Assembly (NCBI GenBank): GCA_044508215.1
Contig: JBIQID010000037.1
Location: 1-23,034, forward strand
Length of the DNA stretch: 23,034 bases
Direction of reading: 5' to 3'
Origin: JAEZFI01 sp044508215
GTDB lineage: Bacteria; Actinomycetota; Acidimicrobiia; Acidimicrobiales; Microtrichaceae
Shown here: positions 14,029 to 22,219 of the stretch, in pieces
Numbering within the stretch: the stretch's first letter is position 1
How the letters are laid out: every line of letters starts with the position of its first letter
The notes under the pieces: generated by a model
Told to the model about the DNA's origin: nothing
Database searches by the model: none
What the model saw: only the letters and a program-made list of their open reading frames with translations
Translations under genes and position numbers: made by a program

Positions 14029-15234
14029 GTGGAGTTCGGGATCTTCATGAACGGCTACCACCCGGGGCCGGGAGCACACGACACCGAGGCCGAGCACGCG
14101 ATGCTGATGCGCGAGCTCGACTACTGCGTGGCTGCGGACCGGGCGAACTGGAAGTACGCCTGGTTCGGGGAGCACCACGCGCTCACGGAGTACAGCCACA
14201 TGTCGGCGCCCGAGGTGGTGATGGGCTGGGCTGCGCACGCCACGGAGCGCATCCACCTCGGTTCGGGGATCATGAACCTCTCGCCGCGGGTGAACCACCC
14301 CGTCCGCAACGCCGAGCGGGCGGCCATGCTCGACCACCTCACCGGCAACCGCTACGAGTGGGGCACCGGTCGCGGCGCTGGATCGCACGAGATCGCCTCG
14401 TTCGACATCCTGGACAAGGACTCGACGAAGGCGGAGTGGGAGGAGGTGATCCGCGAGATCCCGCGCATGTGGGAGCAGCGTGACTACACCTTCGACGGCG
14501 AGCACTTCCGGGTCCGGACGCCGCACAACATCCTCCCGAAGCCCTACGGGAAGGGGCACCCGCCGATCTGGATGGCGTGCGGCAACCCGCCGAGCTTCGC
14601 CCGTGCCGGCGAGCTGGGGCTGGGCGCCATCGCGTTCAACTTCGAGCCGATCTTCGACCTGAAGCCACGGGTCGAGGCCTACAAGGAGGCGGTCGCCGCC
14701 TGCACCGACCCGATCGGCCAGTTCAAGAACGACAACATCATGATGACGAACGCCATGGTGTGCCTTGAGGACCGCGACCGGGCCCGCCAGATCGCGCTCG
14801 GCGCCGGTCGCGGCTACCAGTACTCGCTGGTCGCGCTCTACCACGACACGATGCCCCGCAAGGAGGGAGCGCCGATCTGGCCCGAGCCGCCGTTCCGCAT
14901 CGAGGACGAGGAGATGCTCGACGAGCTGATCGCCGCCGGGGTGATGCTGTGCGGGAACCCCGAGGAGGTCTGCGAGCAGCTGGAGGCCTACCAGAGCGTC
15001 GGCTGCGACCAGGTGGTGTTCTCCATGGGGCCCGACGGCGTGCCCTACGACGACGTCATCGAGATGATCGAGCTGTTCGGCACGAAGGTGATCCCGGAGT
15101 TCGACCGGGACCCGGTGCACTCCACCACCCGCTACCGCGAGCAGGCCGTGCCCAAGCACCCCGAGTTCGCGCACCCGGTACCCGACGTGTCGGTGGAGGT
15201 GCTGCCGGCGCACGCGATCCCGCCCGGCGCCTGA
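14029..15234 (+). CDS. LLM class flavin-dependent oxidoreductase (luciferase-like monooxygenase), copy 1
   Basis: A 401-residue bacterial-luciferase-fold protein. MEFGIFMNGY at the N-terminus, WFGEHHALTEYSHMSAPEVV, GSGIMNLSPRVNHP, AMLDHLTGNRYEWGTGRG and ILPKPYGKGHPPIWMACGNP are characteristic segments lining the flavin site. Such enzymes use FMNH2 or F420 to oxidise small organic substrates; which one applies here cannot be read from sequence. GTG 14029 is preferred over TTG 14023 because CAGGGGG ends 6 bp upstream and the paralogue at 20156 begins with the same M-E-F-G. It follows the stress-protein gene by 85 bp and ends before a strong hairpin. Confidence 0.9.
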   Translation: MEFGIFMNGYHPGPGAHDTEAEHAMLMRELDYCVAADRANWKYAWFGEHHALTEYSHMSAPEVVMGWAAHATERIHLGSGIMNLSPRVNHPVRNAERAAMLDHLTGNRYEWGTGRGAGSHEIASFDILDKDSTKAEWEEVIREIPRMWEQRDYTFDGEHFRVRTPHNILPKPYGKGHPPIWMACGNPPSFARAGELGLGAIAFNFEPIFDLKPRVEAYKEAVAACTDPIGQFKNDNIMMTNAMVCLEDRDRARQIALGAGRGYQYSLVALYHDTMPRKEGAPIWPEPPFRIEDEEMLDELIAAGVMLCGNPEEVCEQLEAYQSVGCDQVVFSMGPDGVPYDDVIEMIELFGTKVIPEFDRDPVHSTTRYREQAVPKHPEFAHPVPDVSVEVLPAHAIPPGA

Positions 15235-15274
15235 CCGAGGCATCCCGCCGGGCCCTGCGCTTCTGCCGTTCCGT

Positions 15275-15310
15275 TGCGTAGGAACCGCCGGATCCCGGCG
15301 GTCCTACGCA
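15275..15310. terminator. Strong bidirectional terminator hairpin
   Basis: TGCGTAGG (15275-15282), one bulged A, ACCGCCGG (15284-15291), a 3-nt loop ATC, then CCGGCGGT (15295-15302) and CCTACGCA (15303-15310). This gives a 16-bp stem between the convergent LLM gene (+) and CotH gene (-). No T-run follows on either side. Confidence 0.75.
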
Positions 15311-15321
15311 GCAGAACGCGA

Positions 15322-15355
15322 GGTGGGGGTCAGAGGTCGGGTGGGGGTCAGAGGT
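15322..15355. repeat. Two-copy 16-bp direct repeat at the CotH gene end
   Basis: GGTGGGGGTCAGAGGT occurs at 15322-15337 and again at 15340-15355, an 18-bp period. The second copy includes the CotH stop codon (15348-15350), so the first copy is a duplicate of the gene's last bases just beyond its end. Confidence 0.8.
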
Positions 15356-16610
15356 TGGCGTCCAGCCAGGCGATGCGCTGGGTCAGCCAGCTGCCCAGGT
15401 AGGCGCCGTTGTCGTTCTGGCCCGGGAACCAGCCCCAGCGGGCTCCGTCGACGGTACGCACCGGGTCCATGGCAGCGTCACGAGCGGGGAGGGCGCCGGC
15501 GACCGCCGAGAACGCCGGCTCCAGCTCGTCCCACCGCGCCGAGACCTTGGCCTCGAACGCGGGGTCCTCGAAGAGGCGGGTGATCCAGGTGTTCCGCTCG
15601 CGGCGGACCCACCAGCCGGCGGGGTCGGAGCTGTCCCAACCCTGGTGGCTGCCCATGGAGAGGTCGAAGTCCCACACCGGGCCGAATGTCAGCTTGCCGT
15701 TGCGCGGCTTGTACATCTTCGTGCTGGACACGAACGCGTCCTGACTGCGCGTCAGCTCGTGGACCAGGTACCAGTCGACCAGCGAGTCGACGTCGAGGTA
15801 CGCCCGGTAGCCGGTCGTCGGGTCCGTGAACCCAGGGGAGAACAGCGCGTCCTCGAACGCCTGCACGTAGCTGCGGATGTAGTCCATCTGCGCCGGTTCC
15901 GGCGGCTCGGGCTTCTTCACCGTGACCGGGATCATCCGGTTGGTCACGAACACCGGCTCACCTGACCCGGGGCCCCAGGCGTCGACCTCGAGCAGGTAGC
16001 CACCGGTCAGCGCCTCGCCCGTGAGGTCCTCGGGCTCCATGTCGTCGATGTCCACCCGGAGCGGGTCGATCCGAACGTGCTCGACGAGCTGGTAGACGCC
16101 CAGGTACTCGCCGTTCAGCACCAGGTCCACGTGGACCGCCCGGGGGGTCCACCCGAGGCCCGTCGCCTCGCTGAGGGCGAACGCAGCCTCTGTGCGCAGG
16201 TGGGAGCGGTCGAGGTGGTTCGCGAGCAGCGCCCAGTGCTTGTTGCTGGTCATCCCGAGCAGCGGCGCCTTCTCGTCGAGCTTCAGCTTGAAGGGCTTCT
16301 TCGGGTAGGTCCACGTCGAGTTGCCACGCCCCCGGATCTCGAGGATCCCGCCGGCGTCGCCACCCGGGTGGCCGTTTGCGTCGATCTCGAACTGGGCCTC
16401 GATGTAGTTCTCGCGATCGAGGATCGGCGCGCCGCCGTCGGTGTCGATCGTGACCAGCGGCAGGGTCCCGGTCGGCTCGACGACGGGCGGTGGGACCACC
16501 GGTGCACAAGCCGTGGCGACGACCGCCATCGCCGCCGCTGCGAGGGTCGACACCAGCCCTCGTCGGAGCCCGATCCGACCGCCCCCTCGGACACTGGGTG
16601 TCTGCTGCAT
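15348..16610 (-). CDS. CotH kinase family lipoprotein
   Basis: A 420-residue exported protein. A basic N-terminus and the hydrophobic run LVSTLAAAAMAVVATAC end in a lipobox-like ATAC (Cys35), so it is probably lipid-anchored outside the membrane. The CotH domain is clear: EIRGRGNSTW then KKPFKLKL (residues 93-112), NKHWALLANHLDRSHLRTE (124-142), GVYQLVEHV (172-180), GGYLLEVD (204-211) and PVWDFDLSMG (312-321). In the family, the kinase-like Lys, Glu and W-D-F-D Asp bind ATP/Mg. CotH of Bacillus phosphorylates spore coat proteins; in a non-sporulating actinobacterium the target is unknown. The start is set by AGGAGG 6 bp before the ATG; the longer frame to 16727 lacks support. Confidence 0.9.
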   Translation of the reverse strand: MQQTPSVRGGGRIGLRRGLVSTLAAAAMAVVATACAPVVPPPVVEPTGTLPLVTIDTDGGAPILDRENYIEAQFEIDANGHPGGDAGGILEIRGRGNSTWTYPKKPFKLKLDEKAPLLGMTSNKHWALLANHLDRSHLRTEAAFALSEATGLGWTPRAVHVDLVLNGEYLGVYQLVEHVRIDPLRVDIDDMEPEDLTGEALTGGYLLEVDAWGPGSGEPVFVTNRMIPVTVKKPEPPEPAQMDYIRSYVQAFEDALFSPGFTDPTTGYRAYLDVDSLVDWYLVHELTRSQDAFVSSTKMYKPRNGKLTFGPVWDFDLSMGSHQGWDSSDPAGWWVRRERNTWITRLFEDPAFEAKVSARWDELEPAFSAVAGALPARDAAMDPVRTVDGARWGWFPGQNDNGAYLGSWLTQRIAWLDANL

Positions 16611-16742
16611 CTCCGCCTCCTCGTCTGCAACCAGCCAGAGCCGGCGCACGTCAGAGCACCAGGTAACGACACTTCTTGAGGTCGCTGCAAACGGGGCTGT
16701 GCGCGGACCCCGCCGAGTGGCCGGCATGTCACTGACCGGCGG

Positions 16743-16771
16743 GACCCATGGCCCCTCCGGCGAGGTGGGTC
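16743..16771 (-). terminator. Possible terminator overlapping the TerC stop codon
   Basis: GACCC (16743-16747) pairs with GGGTC (16767-16771), and an inner CCTC (16754-16757) pairs with GAGG (16762-16765). The hairpin overlaps the TerC gene's TGA (16772-16770). The other bases between TerC and CotH (16611-16742) show no gene or clear motif. Confidence 0.35.
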
Positions 16772-17792
16772 AGCCGCCCTCGGGGGAGGGCGAGGGGGTG
16801 TCCGAGTGCGACGACCCGAGCTCCTCCTGGCGGCGCGCGTAGGCGATGCTGCCGATGACCGCGGCGACGAGGATCGTGATGATGACCGCCAGCGACACGT
16901 AGGTGTTCATGTGCCACCAGTGGGCGACGGTCATCTTCAGGCCGACGAACACGAGGATGGCGCCCAGAGCGTGCGACAGGTAGTGGAACTTCTCCTTCGC
17001 GTCGGCGAGGAGGAAGTACATCGCCCGCAGGCCGAGGATCGCGAAGGCGTTCGACGAGAACACGATGAACGGCTCGTGCGACACGGCGAGGATGGCGGGC
17101 ACGGAGTCGACCGCGAAGATCACGTCGGTCAGCTCGACGACCACCAGCGCAGCGAAGAGCGGTGTCGCCGCCCGGCGGGCGTTCACCTTCGTGAAGAACT
17201 TGTGGCCGTCGTACTGGTCGGTCACCGGCATGAACCGGCGGAGCAGGCCCAGGCCTGGGGTCGATTGTCGTTCTTCCTCGTCGTCTCGGTGCCGGAACAC
17301 CTTCACGCCCGTGTAGACGAGGAACAGCCCGAACACCACGAGCAGCCACCAGAAGCTGGTGATCAGCGCCGTGCCCGCCCCGATGAAGATCGCACGGAGG
17401 ACCAGCGCCCCGAAGATGCCCCAGAAGAGGACGCGGTGCTGGTACTTGAGCGGGATGGCCAGGGTGCTGAAGAGCATCGACCAGACGAAGACGTTGTCGA
17501 CGCTGAGCGACTTCTCGATGAGGTAGCCGGAGATGTACTCGCCGAACGCCTGGCCGCCCTTGTCGCCGAAGCCCACGAGGATGACCACCGAGAACAGGAG
17601 GCCGCAGGTGACCCACGCCGCCGACTCGGCTGCGGCGCTCTTGAACGTCGGGGCCTTGTCGTGGCGGTGGCGGTAGAGGTCGATGGCGAGCAGGACCAGG
17701 ATCGCCACGATCAGCCCGATCCACTGCCATGCGTGGACGTCGAGCTCGACGAACTGCTTCGAAGCGTCTGCAGCGGCCTTGGCGAGTATCAC
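16770..17792 (-). CDS. TerC family integral membrane protein
   Basis: A 340-residue protein with about eight or nine membrane segments. The hallmark acidic residues in helices are present: EKSLSVDNVFVWSMLF and VVVELTDVIFAVDSVPAILAVS, with SNAFAILGLRAMYFLL after them. TerC proteins export or handle metal ions (Mn2+ in the Alx/MntE-like branch) or assist metalation of secreted proteins. No tellurite-resistance partners (TerD/Z) are nearby. A cytoplasmic loop rich in charge (RHRDDEEERQ) sits mid-protein. GTG 17792 is taken as start because minus-strand TAGACA lies 8 bp upstream. Only 27 bp remain before the gap, so an earlier start or an upstream riboswitch cannot be excluded. Confidence 0.88.
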   Translation of the reverse strand: MILAKAAADASKQFVELDVHAWQWIGLIVAILVLLAIDLYRHRHDKAPTFKSAAAESAAWVTCGLLFSVVILVGFGDKGGQAFGEYISGYLIEKSLSVDNVFVWSMLFSTLAIPLKYQHRVLFWGIFGALVLRAIFIGAGTALITSFWWLLVVFGLFLVYTGVKVFRHRDDEEERQSTPGLGLLRRFMPVTDQYDGHKFFTKVNARRAATPLFAALVVVELTDVIFAVDSVPAILAVSHEPFIVFSSNAFAILGLRAMYFLLADAKEKFHYLSHALGAILVFVGLKMTVAHWWHMNTYVSLAVIITILVAAVIGSIAYARRQEELGSSHSDTPSPSPEGG

Positions 17793-17819
17793 GGTGGCTC
17801 TGTCTACCCGATGGCGGCC

Positions 17820-17919
17820 NNNNNNNNNNNNNNNNNNNNNNNNNNNNNNNNNNNNNNNNNNNNNNNNNNNNNNNNNNNNNNNNNNNNNNNNNNNNNNNNN
17901 NNNNNNNNNNNNNNNNNNN
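17820..17919. other. Assembly gap (100 N)
   Basis: Exactly 100 N between the ABC permease and TerC. The permease lacks some 70-90 expected C-terminal residues, so the true gap is probably larger than 100 bp. Confidence 0.99.
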
Positions 17920-18488
17920 GAGTTCGCGGCCTCGACGGTCTTCACCGACAACCCGACCAGCGCCTGGATCCAGCTGAACGAGTAGCTGAACGCCAAGAGG
18001 AGCAGCGTGGCGGCCAGGCCGCGCACGATGCCGCCTTCGAAGCGGAACCCGACGGCGAACGCCACGCCCAGCATCACGAGGAACGTGATGATGTTGCGCA
18101 TGAGGTCGGAGATCGTGCGGCCGATCAGCACCGCCGCCTGCGAGATCGGCAGGGAGCGCAGCCGGTCGATGAAGCCCTTCTGGAGGTCGTCGGCCAGTCC
18201 GACGCCGGTGAAGGCGGAGCCGAACACCACCGTCTGGGCGAAGATGCCCGGCAGCAGGTACTGCTCGTAGCGGAACCCCGGGATCTGGATCGCGCCGCCG
18301 AAGACGTAGCGGAAGAGCAGCACGAACATCACGGGCTGCAGGATGGAGAAGACCAGCAGCTCGGGGTTGCGGGGGACGGCCCGCATGTGGCGCACCGCTT
18401 CGTTCCAGCTGTCTCGCAGCGCCCAGATCGGGCCGGCGGGGAGGTCGCGATCGGTCCTCGCCGAGAGGGGGGCGGTCACCGAGGTCAT
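17920..18488 (-). CDS. ABC-2 type transporter permease (DrrB-like), C-terminus in gap
   Basis: 189 residues are visible. A cytoplasmic N-terminus (WALRDSWNEAVRHMRAVPRNPELL) precedes hydrophobic segments near residues 44-64 (FSILQPVMFVLLFRYVFGGA), 80-97, 130-150 and 155-175. LPGIFAQTVVFGSAFTGVGLADDLQKGFIDRLRSLPIS is the ABC-2 family coupling region. Full-length members are about 260-280 residues with six helices, so one or two helices are missing in the gap. The start ATG overlaps the ATPase stop as ATGA, so the two are translationally coupled and form one exporter. Substrate (drug or lipid) is unknown. Confidence 0.9.
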
Positions 18489-19492
18489 GCGGCGTCTCCT
18501 TCTGGGGTGCCGGCGGGGGCGGGCTGGGGCAGGTCGGTGGCGGCGTCGAGGTCGGGGTCCTCGGCCGGTCGACCGGTGAGCGTCATGAAGACGTCGTCGA
18601 GGGTGGGGTGGAGCACCGTGAGGTCGACGATCTCCACCTCGGCGCCGTCGAGCGCGTGCACCAGCTGGGGCACCGTCACCCCTGGTCGCAGGGGAACGGT
18701 GAGCCGGTCCGCCTCGCGGGTGGGCGTGCCGGAGGCGACGATGTGGTCGCGGAGCGCCTCGAGGATCGAGCGGTCGTCGGACCCAGGGACCATCTCGATC
18801 TCGGCCCGGTCACCGCCCAGCTGGTCCTTCAGCTCGTCGGCCGTGCCCCGTGCGATGGCGCGACCATGGTCGATCATGAGGATCCGGTGGGCGAGGCGGT
18901 CGGCCTCCTCCAGGTACTGGGTGGTGAGGAGGGTCGTCATCCCCTCGTCGACCAGCTCGTCGATCAGGTCCCACATCGACAGGCGGCTGCGGGGGTCGAG
19001 GCCGGTGGTGGGCTCGTCGAGGAACAGGACCACCGGGCGGGCGACGAGGCTCATCGCGATGTCGAGCCGGCGTCGCATGCCGCCCGAGAAGCCCGACACC
19101 ACCCGGTCGGCGGCGTAGCTCAGCTCGAAGCGCTCGAGCAGCTCGCCCGCCCGGGCGCGGGCCTCGCCGTTCGGCATCCTGAAGAAGCGCCCGATCAGCT
19201 CGAGGTTCTCGGTGGCGGTGAGCCGCTCGTCGACCGCCGCGTACTGGCCCGTGAGGCCGATGCGCGTGCGGACGCCTCGGGGGTCGGCGTCGACGTCGAT
19301 GCCGTCGATCGTGGCGCGGCCGCCGTCTGCTCGGAGGAGCGTGGTGAGGATCCGGACGGCCGTCGTCTTGCCGGCGCCGTTCGGCCCGAGGACGCCGAGC
19401 ACCGAACCGCGCTCGATCGACAGGTCGAGCGAGTCGAGGGCCAGGGTCTCTCCGAACCTCTTGCTGAGTCCTTCTGCGTGGACGACCGGCAT
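18485..19492 (-). CDS. ABC transporter ATP-binding protein (DrrA-like)
   Basis: A 335-residue nucleotide-binding subunit of a DrrAB-type exporter. Visible are Walker A GPNGAGKTT (residues 36-44), a Q-loop in GLTGQYAAVDERLT, the signature FSGGM (replacing LSGGQ, usual for this subfamily), Walker B VVLFLDEPTTGLD and TTQYLEEADRLAHR, where Gln takes the switch-His place as in DrrA. The C-terminal 110 residues form the DrrA accessory domain, with LHPTLDDVFMTLTGR near the end. It is the first gene of the pair with the permease. AGGAG lies about 11 bp before the ATG, and a TAGCGT box (minus, 19530-19525) is a possible -10 with a 30-nt leader. Confidence 0.94.
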   Translation of the reverse strand: MPVVHAEGLSKRFGETLALDSLDLSIERGSVLGVLGPNGAGKTTAVRILTTLLRADGGRATIDGIDVDADPRGVRTRIGLTGQYAAVDERLTATENLELIGRFFRMPNGEARARAGELLERFELSYAADRVVSGFSGGMRRRLDIAMSLVARPVVLFLDEPTTGLDPRSRLSMWDLIDELVDEGMTTLLTTQYLEEADRLAHRILMIDHGRAIARGTADELKDQLGGDRAEIEMVPGSDDRSILEALRDHIVASGTPTREADRLTVPLRPGVTVPQLVHALDGAEVEIVDLTVLHPTLDDVFMTLTGRPAEDPDLDAATDLPQPAPAGTPEGDAA

Positions 19493-19588
19493 CGTGTGGC
19501 AGCTCCTCGTCGGCGGGGTAGGTGACGCTATGCACCCTGAGACCGGCCGAGCGAGCGGAATTCATCGGTCGCGGCGCCGAAGGGGACG

Positions 19589-20122
19589 GTGCGAGTGCTG
19601 ATCGTGGTCATGGGAGTGGCTGGCAGCGGGAAGAGCACGGTGGGCGCCGCCCTCGCTCGGCAGCTGGACCTGCCGTTCCTCGACGCCGACGACTGGCACG
19701 ATCCCGCCCACCTCGCCCGGATGGCCCAGGGGATCCCGCTCGACGACTCGGATCGCACCGAGTGGCTCGACCGCCTGAACGAGCTGCTGGCGACGCACAG
19801 CGAACAGGGTGCCGTGCTGGCCTGCTCGGCGTTGTCGGCGCAGTCGCGGGACCGGCTGACCCACGGCATCGACGGGGTGCGCTTCGTGCTGCTCCACGGT
19901 CAGCCCGAGCTGATCTCGGAGCGGCTCAGGCTGCGCAGCGGGCACCACGTCGGCGTGTCGTTGCTCTCGTCGCAGCTGGCGACGCTGGAGCCGCCCGAGC
20001 GTGCGCTCGTGGTCGACGTGGCGGATCCGCCCGAGGTGCTCGTGGACCAGATCCGCGAGTGGCTGGAAGCGCCGGAGGAGGGGAGCGGAGGGCCCGACCG
20101 GGGCGGCGCCCACGAAATCTGA
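19589..20122 (+). CDS. gntK: Gluconokinase
   Basis: A 177-residue P-loop kinase expected to phosphorylate D-gluconate to 6-phosphogluconate (EC 2.7.1.12), feeding the pentose phosphate or Entner-Doudoroff routes. MGVAGSGKSTVG (residues 8-19) is Walker A. FLDADDWHDPAHLARMAQGI then PLDDSDRTEWLDRLNE is the family's substrate-binding block. LACSALSAQSRDRL and LLSSQLATLEPP complete the signature. Length is normal. GTG 19589 is given, but GTG 19595 has better spacing from AAGGGG. No gluconate transporter or repressor is adjacent; it diverges from the ABC ATPase. Its stop codon lies inside the palindrome controlling the next gene. Confidence 0.92.
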   Translation: MRVLIVVMGVAGSGKSTVGAALARQLDLPFLDADDWHDPAHLARMAQGIPLDDSDRTEWLDRLNELLATHSEQGAVLACSALSAQSRDRLTHGIDGVRFVLLHGQPELISERLRLRSGHHVGVSLLSSQLATLEPPERALVVDVADPPEVLVDQIREWLEAPEEGSGGPDRGGAHEI

Positions 20123-20148
20123 CGCGGCGTCAGATGTAGGAGTAACGT
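20117..20148 (+). promoter_or_regulatory. Leaderless promoter with 19-bp palindromic operator
   Basis: ATCTGACGCGGCGTCAGAT (20117-20135) is a perfect palindrome with 9-bp arms around one G. It overlaps the gntK stop and sits where the -35 element belongs. TAACGT (20143-20148) lies 7 bp before ATG 20156, so the mRNA is probably leaderless. The size and symmetry suit a dimeric repressor such as a TetR-family protein (inference); no regulator gene is adjacent. Confidence 0.65.
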
Positions 20149-20155
20149 CTGGCGC

Positions 20156-21294
20156 ATGAGCATGGAGTTCGGACTCTTCATCGGGGGCTGGGTCCCCGAC
20201 TACCTCGACGGCCGCAACGACGCCTACGAGCACGAGCGACTGATCGACGAGACCCGCATCGCCGAGGCGGGCGACCGGTCGAACTGGAAGTACGTGTGGG
20301 TCACCGAGCACCACTTCCTCACCGAGTACAGCCACATCTCGGCCAACGAGGTCGTGATGCCGCACATCCTCGCCCGCACCGAGCGGATCCGGGTGGCGTC
20401 CGGGATCATCAACGTCACCCCGCCGGTCAACCACCCGGCCCGGATCGCCGAGCGGGTGGCGATGCTCGACCACCTCTCCGGTGGCCGCTTCGACTTCGGC
20501 ACCGGCCGTGGCTCGTCCACGACGGAGCAGGGCGGGTTCGGCATCACCGACTCCGACCTCACGAAGGAGATGTTCGACGAGGTCATGCCCGAGTTCCGCA
20601 AGATGTGGAGCCAGGACAGCTACAGCTTCGACGGCCGCTTCTTCTCGATGCCCGAGCGGAACATCCTCCCCAAGCCCTACCTGAAGCCACACCCGCCGAT
20701 GTGGGTGGCGGCCGGCAACCCCGAGACGTTCAAGAAGGCCGGGCAGCTCGGCCTGGGCGTCATCTGCTTCACCGGCGGTTCGCCCGAGAAGATGCGGCCG
20801 CTGGTCGAGATGTACAAGGAAGCGATCGCGGACGCCGACCCGGTGGGCGACTACGTCAACGACAACGTGGCGATCACCACCAGCTTCATGTGCCTCGAGG
20901 ACGGCGACGCCGCCCGCGACTGGATGACCAAGTCGCGCAACGGCCGCCAGCAGAGCCTGGTCTTCAAGTACCTCGACACGTTCCCGAAGCCGCCGGGCGT
21001 GCCCGAGTGGCCGACCGAGATCCCCGACCCCACGCTCGAGCAGCTGGCCGTCGGCGCCGAGAAGGGCACCTCGATCGTGGGCACCCCCGACGAGTGCACC
21101 GAGATCCTCGCCAAGTGGCAGAACATCGGCGTCGACCAGCTGATCATGGGCCCCACCGGCAGCGCGTGGCCCTACGAGCTGGTCGAGGAGTCGGTCGAGC
21201 TGTTCGGCAACGAGGTCATCCCGAACTTCGACAAGACGCCCGACGAGGCCCGCGCCGCCCGCTTCCGCCGCGAGGCAGCCCAGCGCATGGGCCT
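20156..21294 (+). CDS. LLM class flavin-dependent oxidoreductase, copy 2, 3' end in gap
   Basis: 379 residues are visible, colinear with the LLM gene at 14029. Shared segments include MEFGLF, NWKYVWVTEHHFLTEYSHIS, GIINVTPPVNHP, MLDHLSGGRFDFGTGRG, ILPKPYLKPHPPMWVAAGNP and ELFGNEVIPNFDK. By eye roughly half the positions agree. It differs by a six- to seven-residue longer N-terminal loop and in the region after LGLG, where substrates usually bind, so it probably acts on another compound. Flavin or F420 dependence is open. The start is fixed by TAACGT 7 bp upstream and M-S-M-E-F-G. The stop lies in the gap, probably within 40 codons. Control by the palindrome at 20117 sets it apart from gntK. 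Confidence 0.9.
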
Positions 21295-21394
21295 NNNNNN
21301 NNNNNNNNNNNNNNNNNNNNNNNNNNNNNNNNNNNNNNNNNNNNNNNNNNNNNNNNNNNNNNNNNNNNNNNNNNNNNNNNNNNNNNNNNNNNNN
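21295..21394. other. Assembly gap (100 N)
   Basis: Exactly 100 N between the convergent LLM gene and the MaoC-type gene; the 3' ends of both are lost. Confidence 0.99.
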
Positions 21395-22161
21395 TCACCC
21401 ACCGTCCAGACCTCGGTCGTCAGCTCCTCACCGGGGAACACCGGCTTGGCGAAGCGGCCCTCCATCGAGGTGAAGCGAGCGGGATCGCCATCGCAGAGCG
21501 CCGCGAGGAGGGCGCGGCCGGCGAACCCGTAGGTGCACAGGCCGTGGAGGATCGGCCGATCGAACCCGGCGGCTGCAGCGAAGGTCGGATCGGAGTGCAG
21601 CGGGTTCCGGTCACCGGACAGCCGGTAGAGGAGGGCTTGGTCCTCGCGGGTGGAGTCGCTGATGCGCGCATCCGGCTCCCGGTCGGGGACCTGGTGATCG
21701 GAGCTCGGTCCCCGGTCACCGCCCCAGCCGCCCTCGCCGCGGAGGAAGAGGCCCATCGTGGTGGTGAAGAGCGGCTCGCCCGTGGCGACGTCGGTGGACT
21801 CGCCCTCGAGCACCACGAGCGCGCCCGAGCCCTTGTCGTAGATCCCCGTGACGGTGCCCACCGTGGACACCGTCCCCATCGTGGGCAGCTCGCGGTGGAG
21901 CCGGAACGACTGTGATCCGTGGACCAGGAGCGCCGGGTTGAACGAGCCGATCTCGCTGATCGGGCCCGCAGCGCCGGTCGCCAGCACCACCGCCATGGTG
22001 GGCAGCACCCGTTGGTCGACGCCCATCGAGTTCTCGGTGGTGAACTGCAGGTCGTCGGTGCCGGCGCCCACGCCGAGCGCGTAGAGCAGCGCGTCCTTCG
22101 AGGTCCAGCTGTGCTCGACGGGAGCGCCCTTCGCTCCGACGGCGTCGGGGTTGATCGGCAT
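21395..22161 (-). CDS. MaoC-type (R)-specific enoyl-CoA hydratase 2, C-terminus in gap
   Basis: 255 residues are visible of a double hot-dog-fold protein, usually about 285. The C-terminal hot-dog carries the hydratase-2 motif YRLSGDRNPLHSDPTFA (residues 179-195) with catalytic Asp184, Asn186 and His189, followed by GFDRPILHGLCTYGFAGRAL. The N-terminal half (LLYALGVGAG, LPTMAVVL, HGSQSFRLHRELP) is the non-catalytic hot-dog typical of peroxisomal multifunctional enzyme type 2 and actinobacterial homologues. It would hydrate 2-enoyl-CoA to (R)-3-hydroxyacyl-CoA, fitting with acyl-CoA dehydrogenase activity elsewhere. The start at 22161 gives the family N-terminus; GAGGAG lies about 10 bp upstream. 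Confidence 0.92.
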
Positions 22162-22219
22162 CTCGGCTCTGCTCCTCGGTCTCGCCGGCGCCCCCCCGGG
22201 GCCGGGCACGACGATTCTG

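Noticed and set aside
16770..17792. Tellurite-resistance operon around the TerC gene
   Set aside because: No TerA, TerB, TerD or TerZ-like genes in the window; a lone TerC protein more likely serves metal export or metalation.
16806..19118. A 770-codon plus-strand open frame
   Set aside because: Antisense shadow of TerC and the ABC transporter, bridging the N gap.
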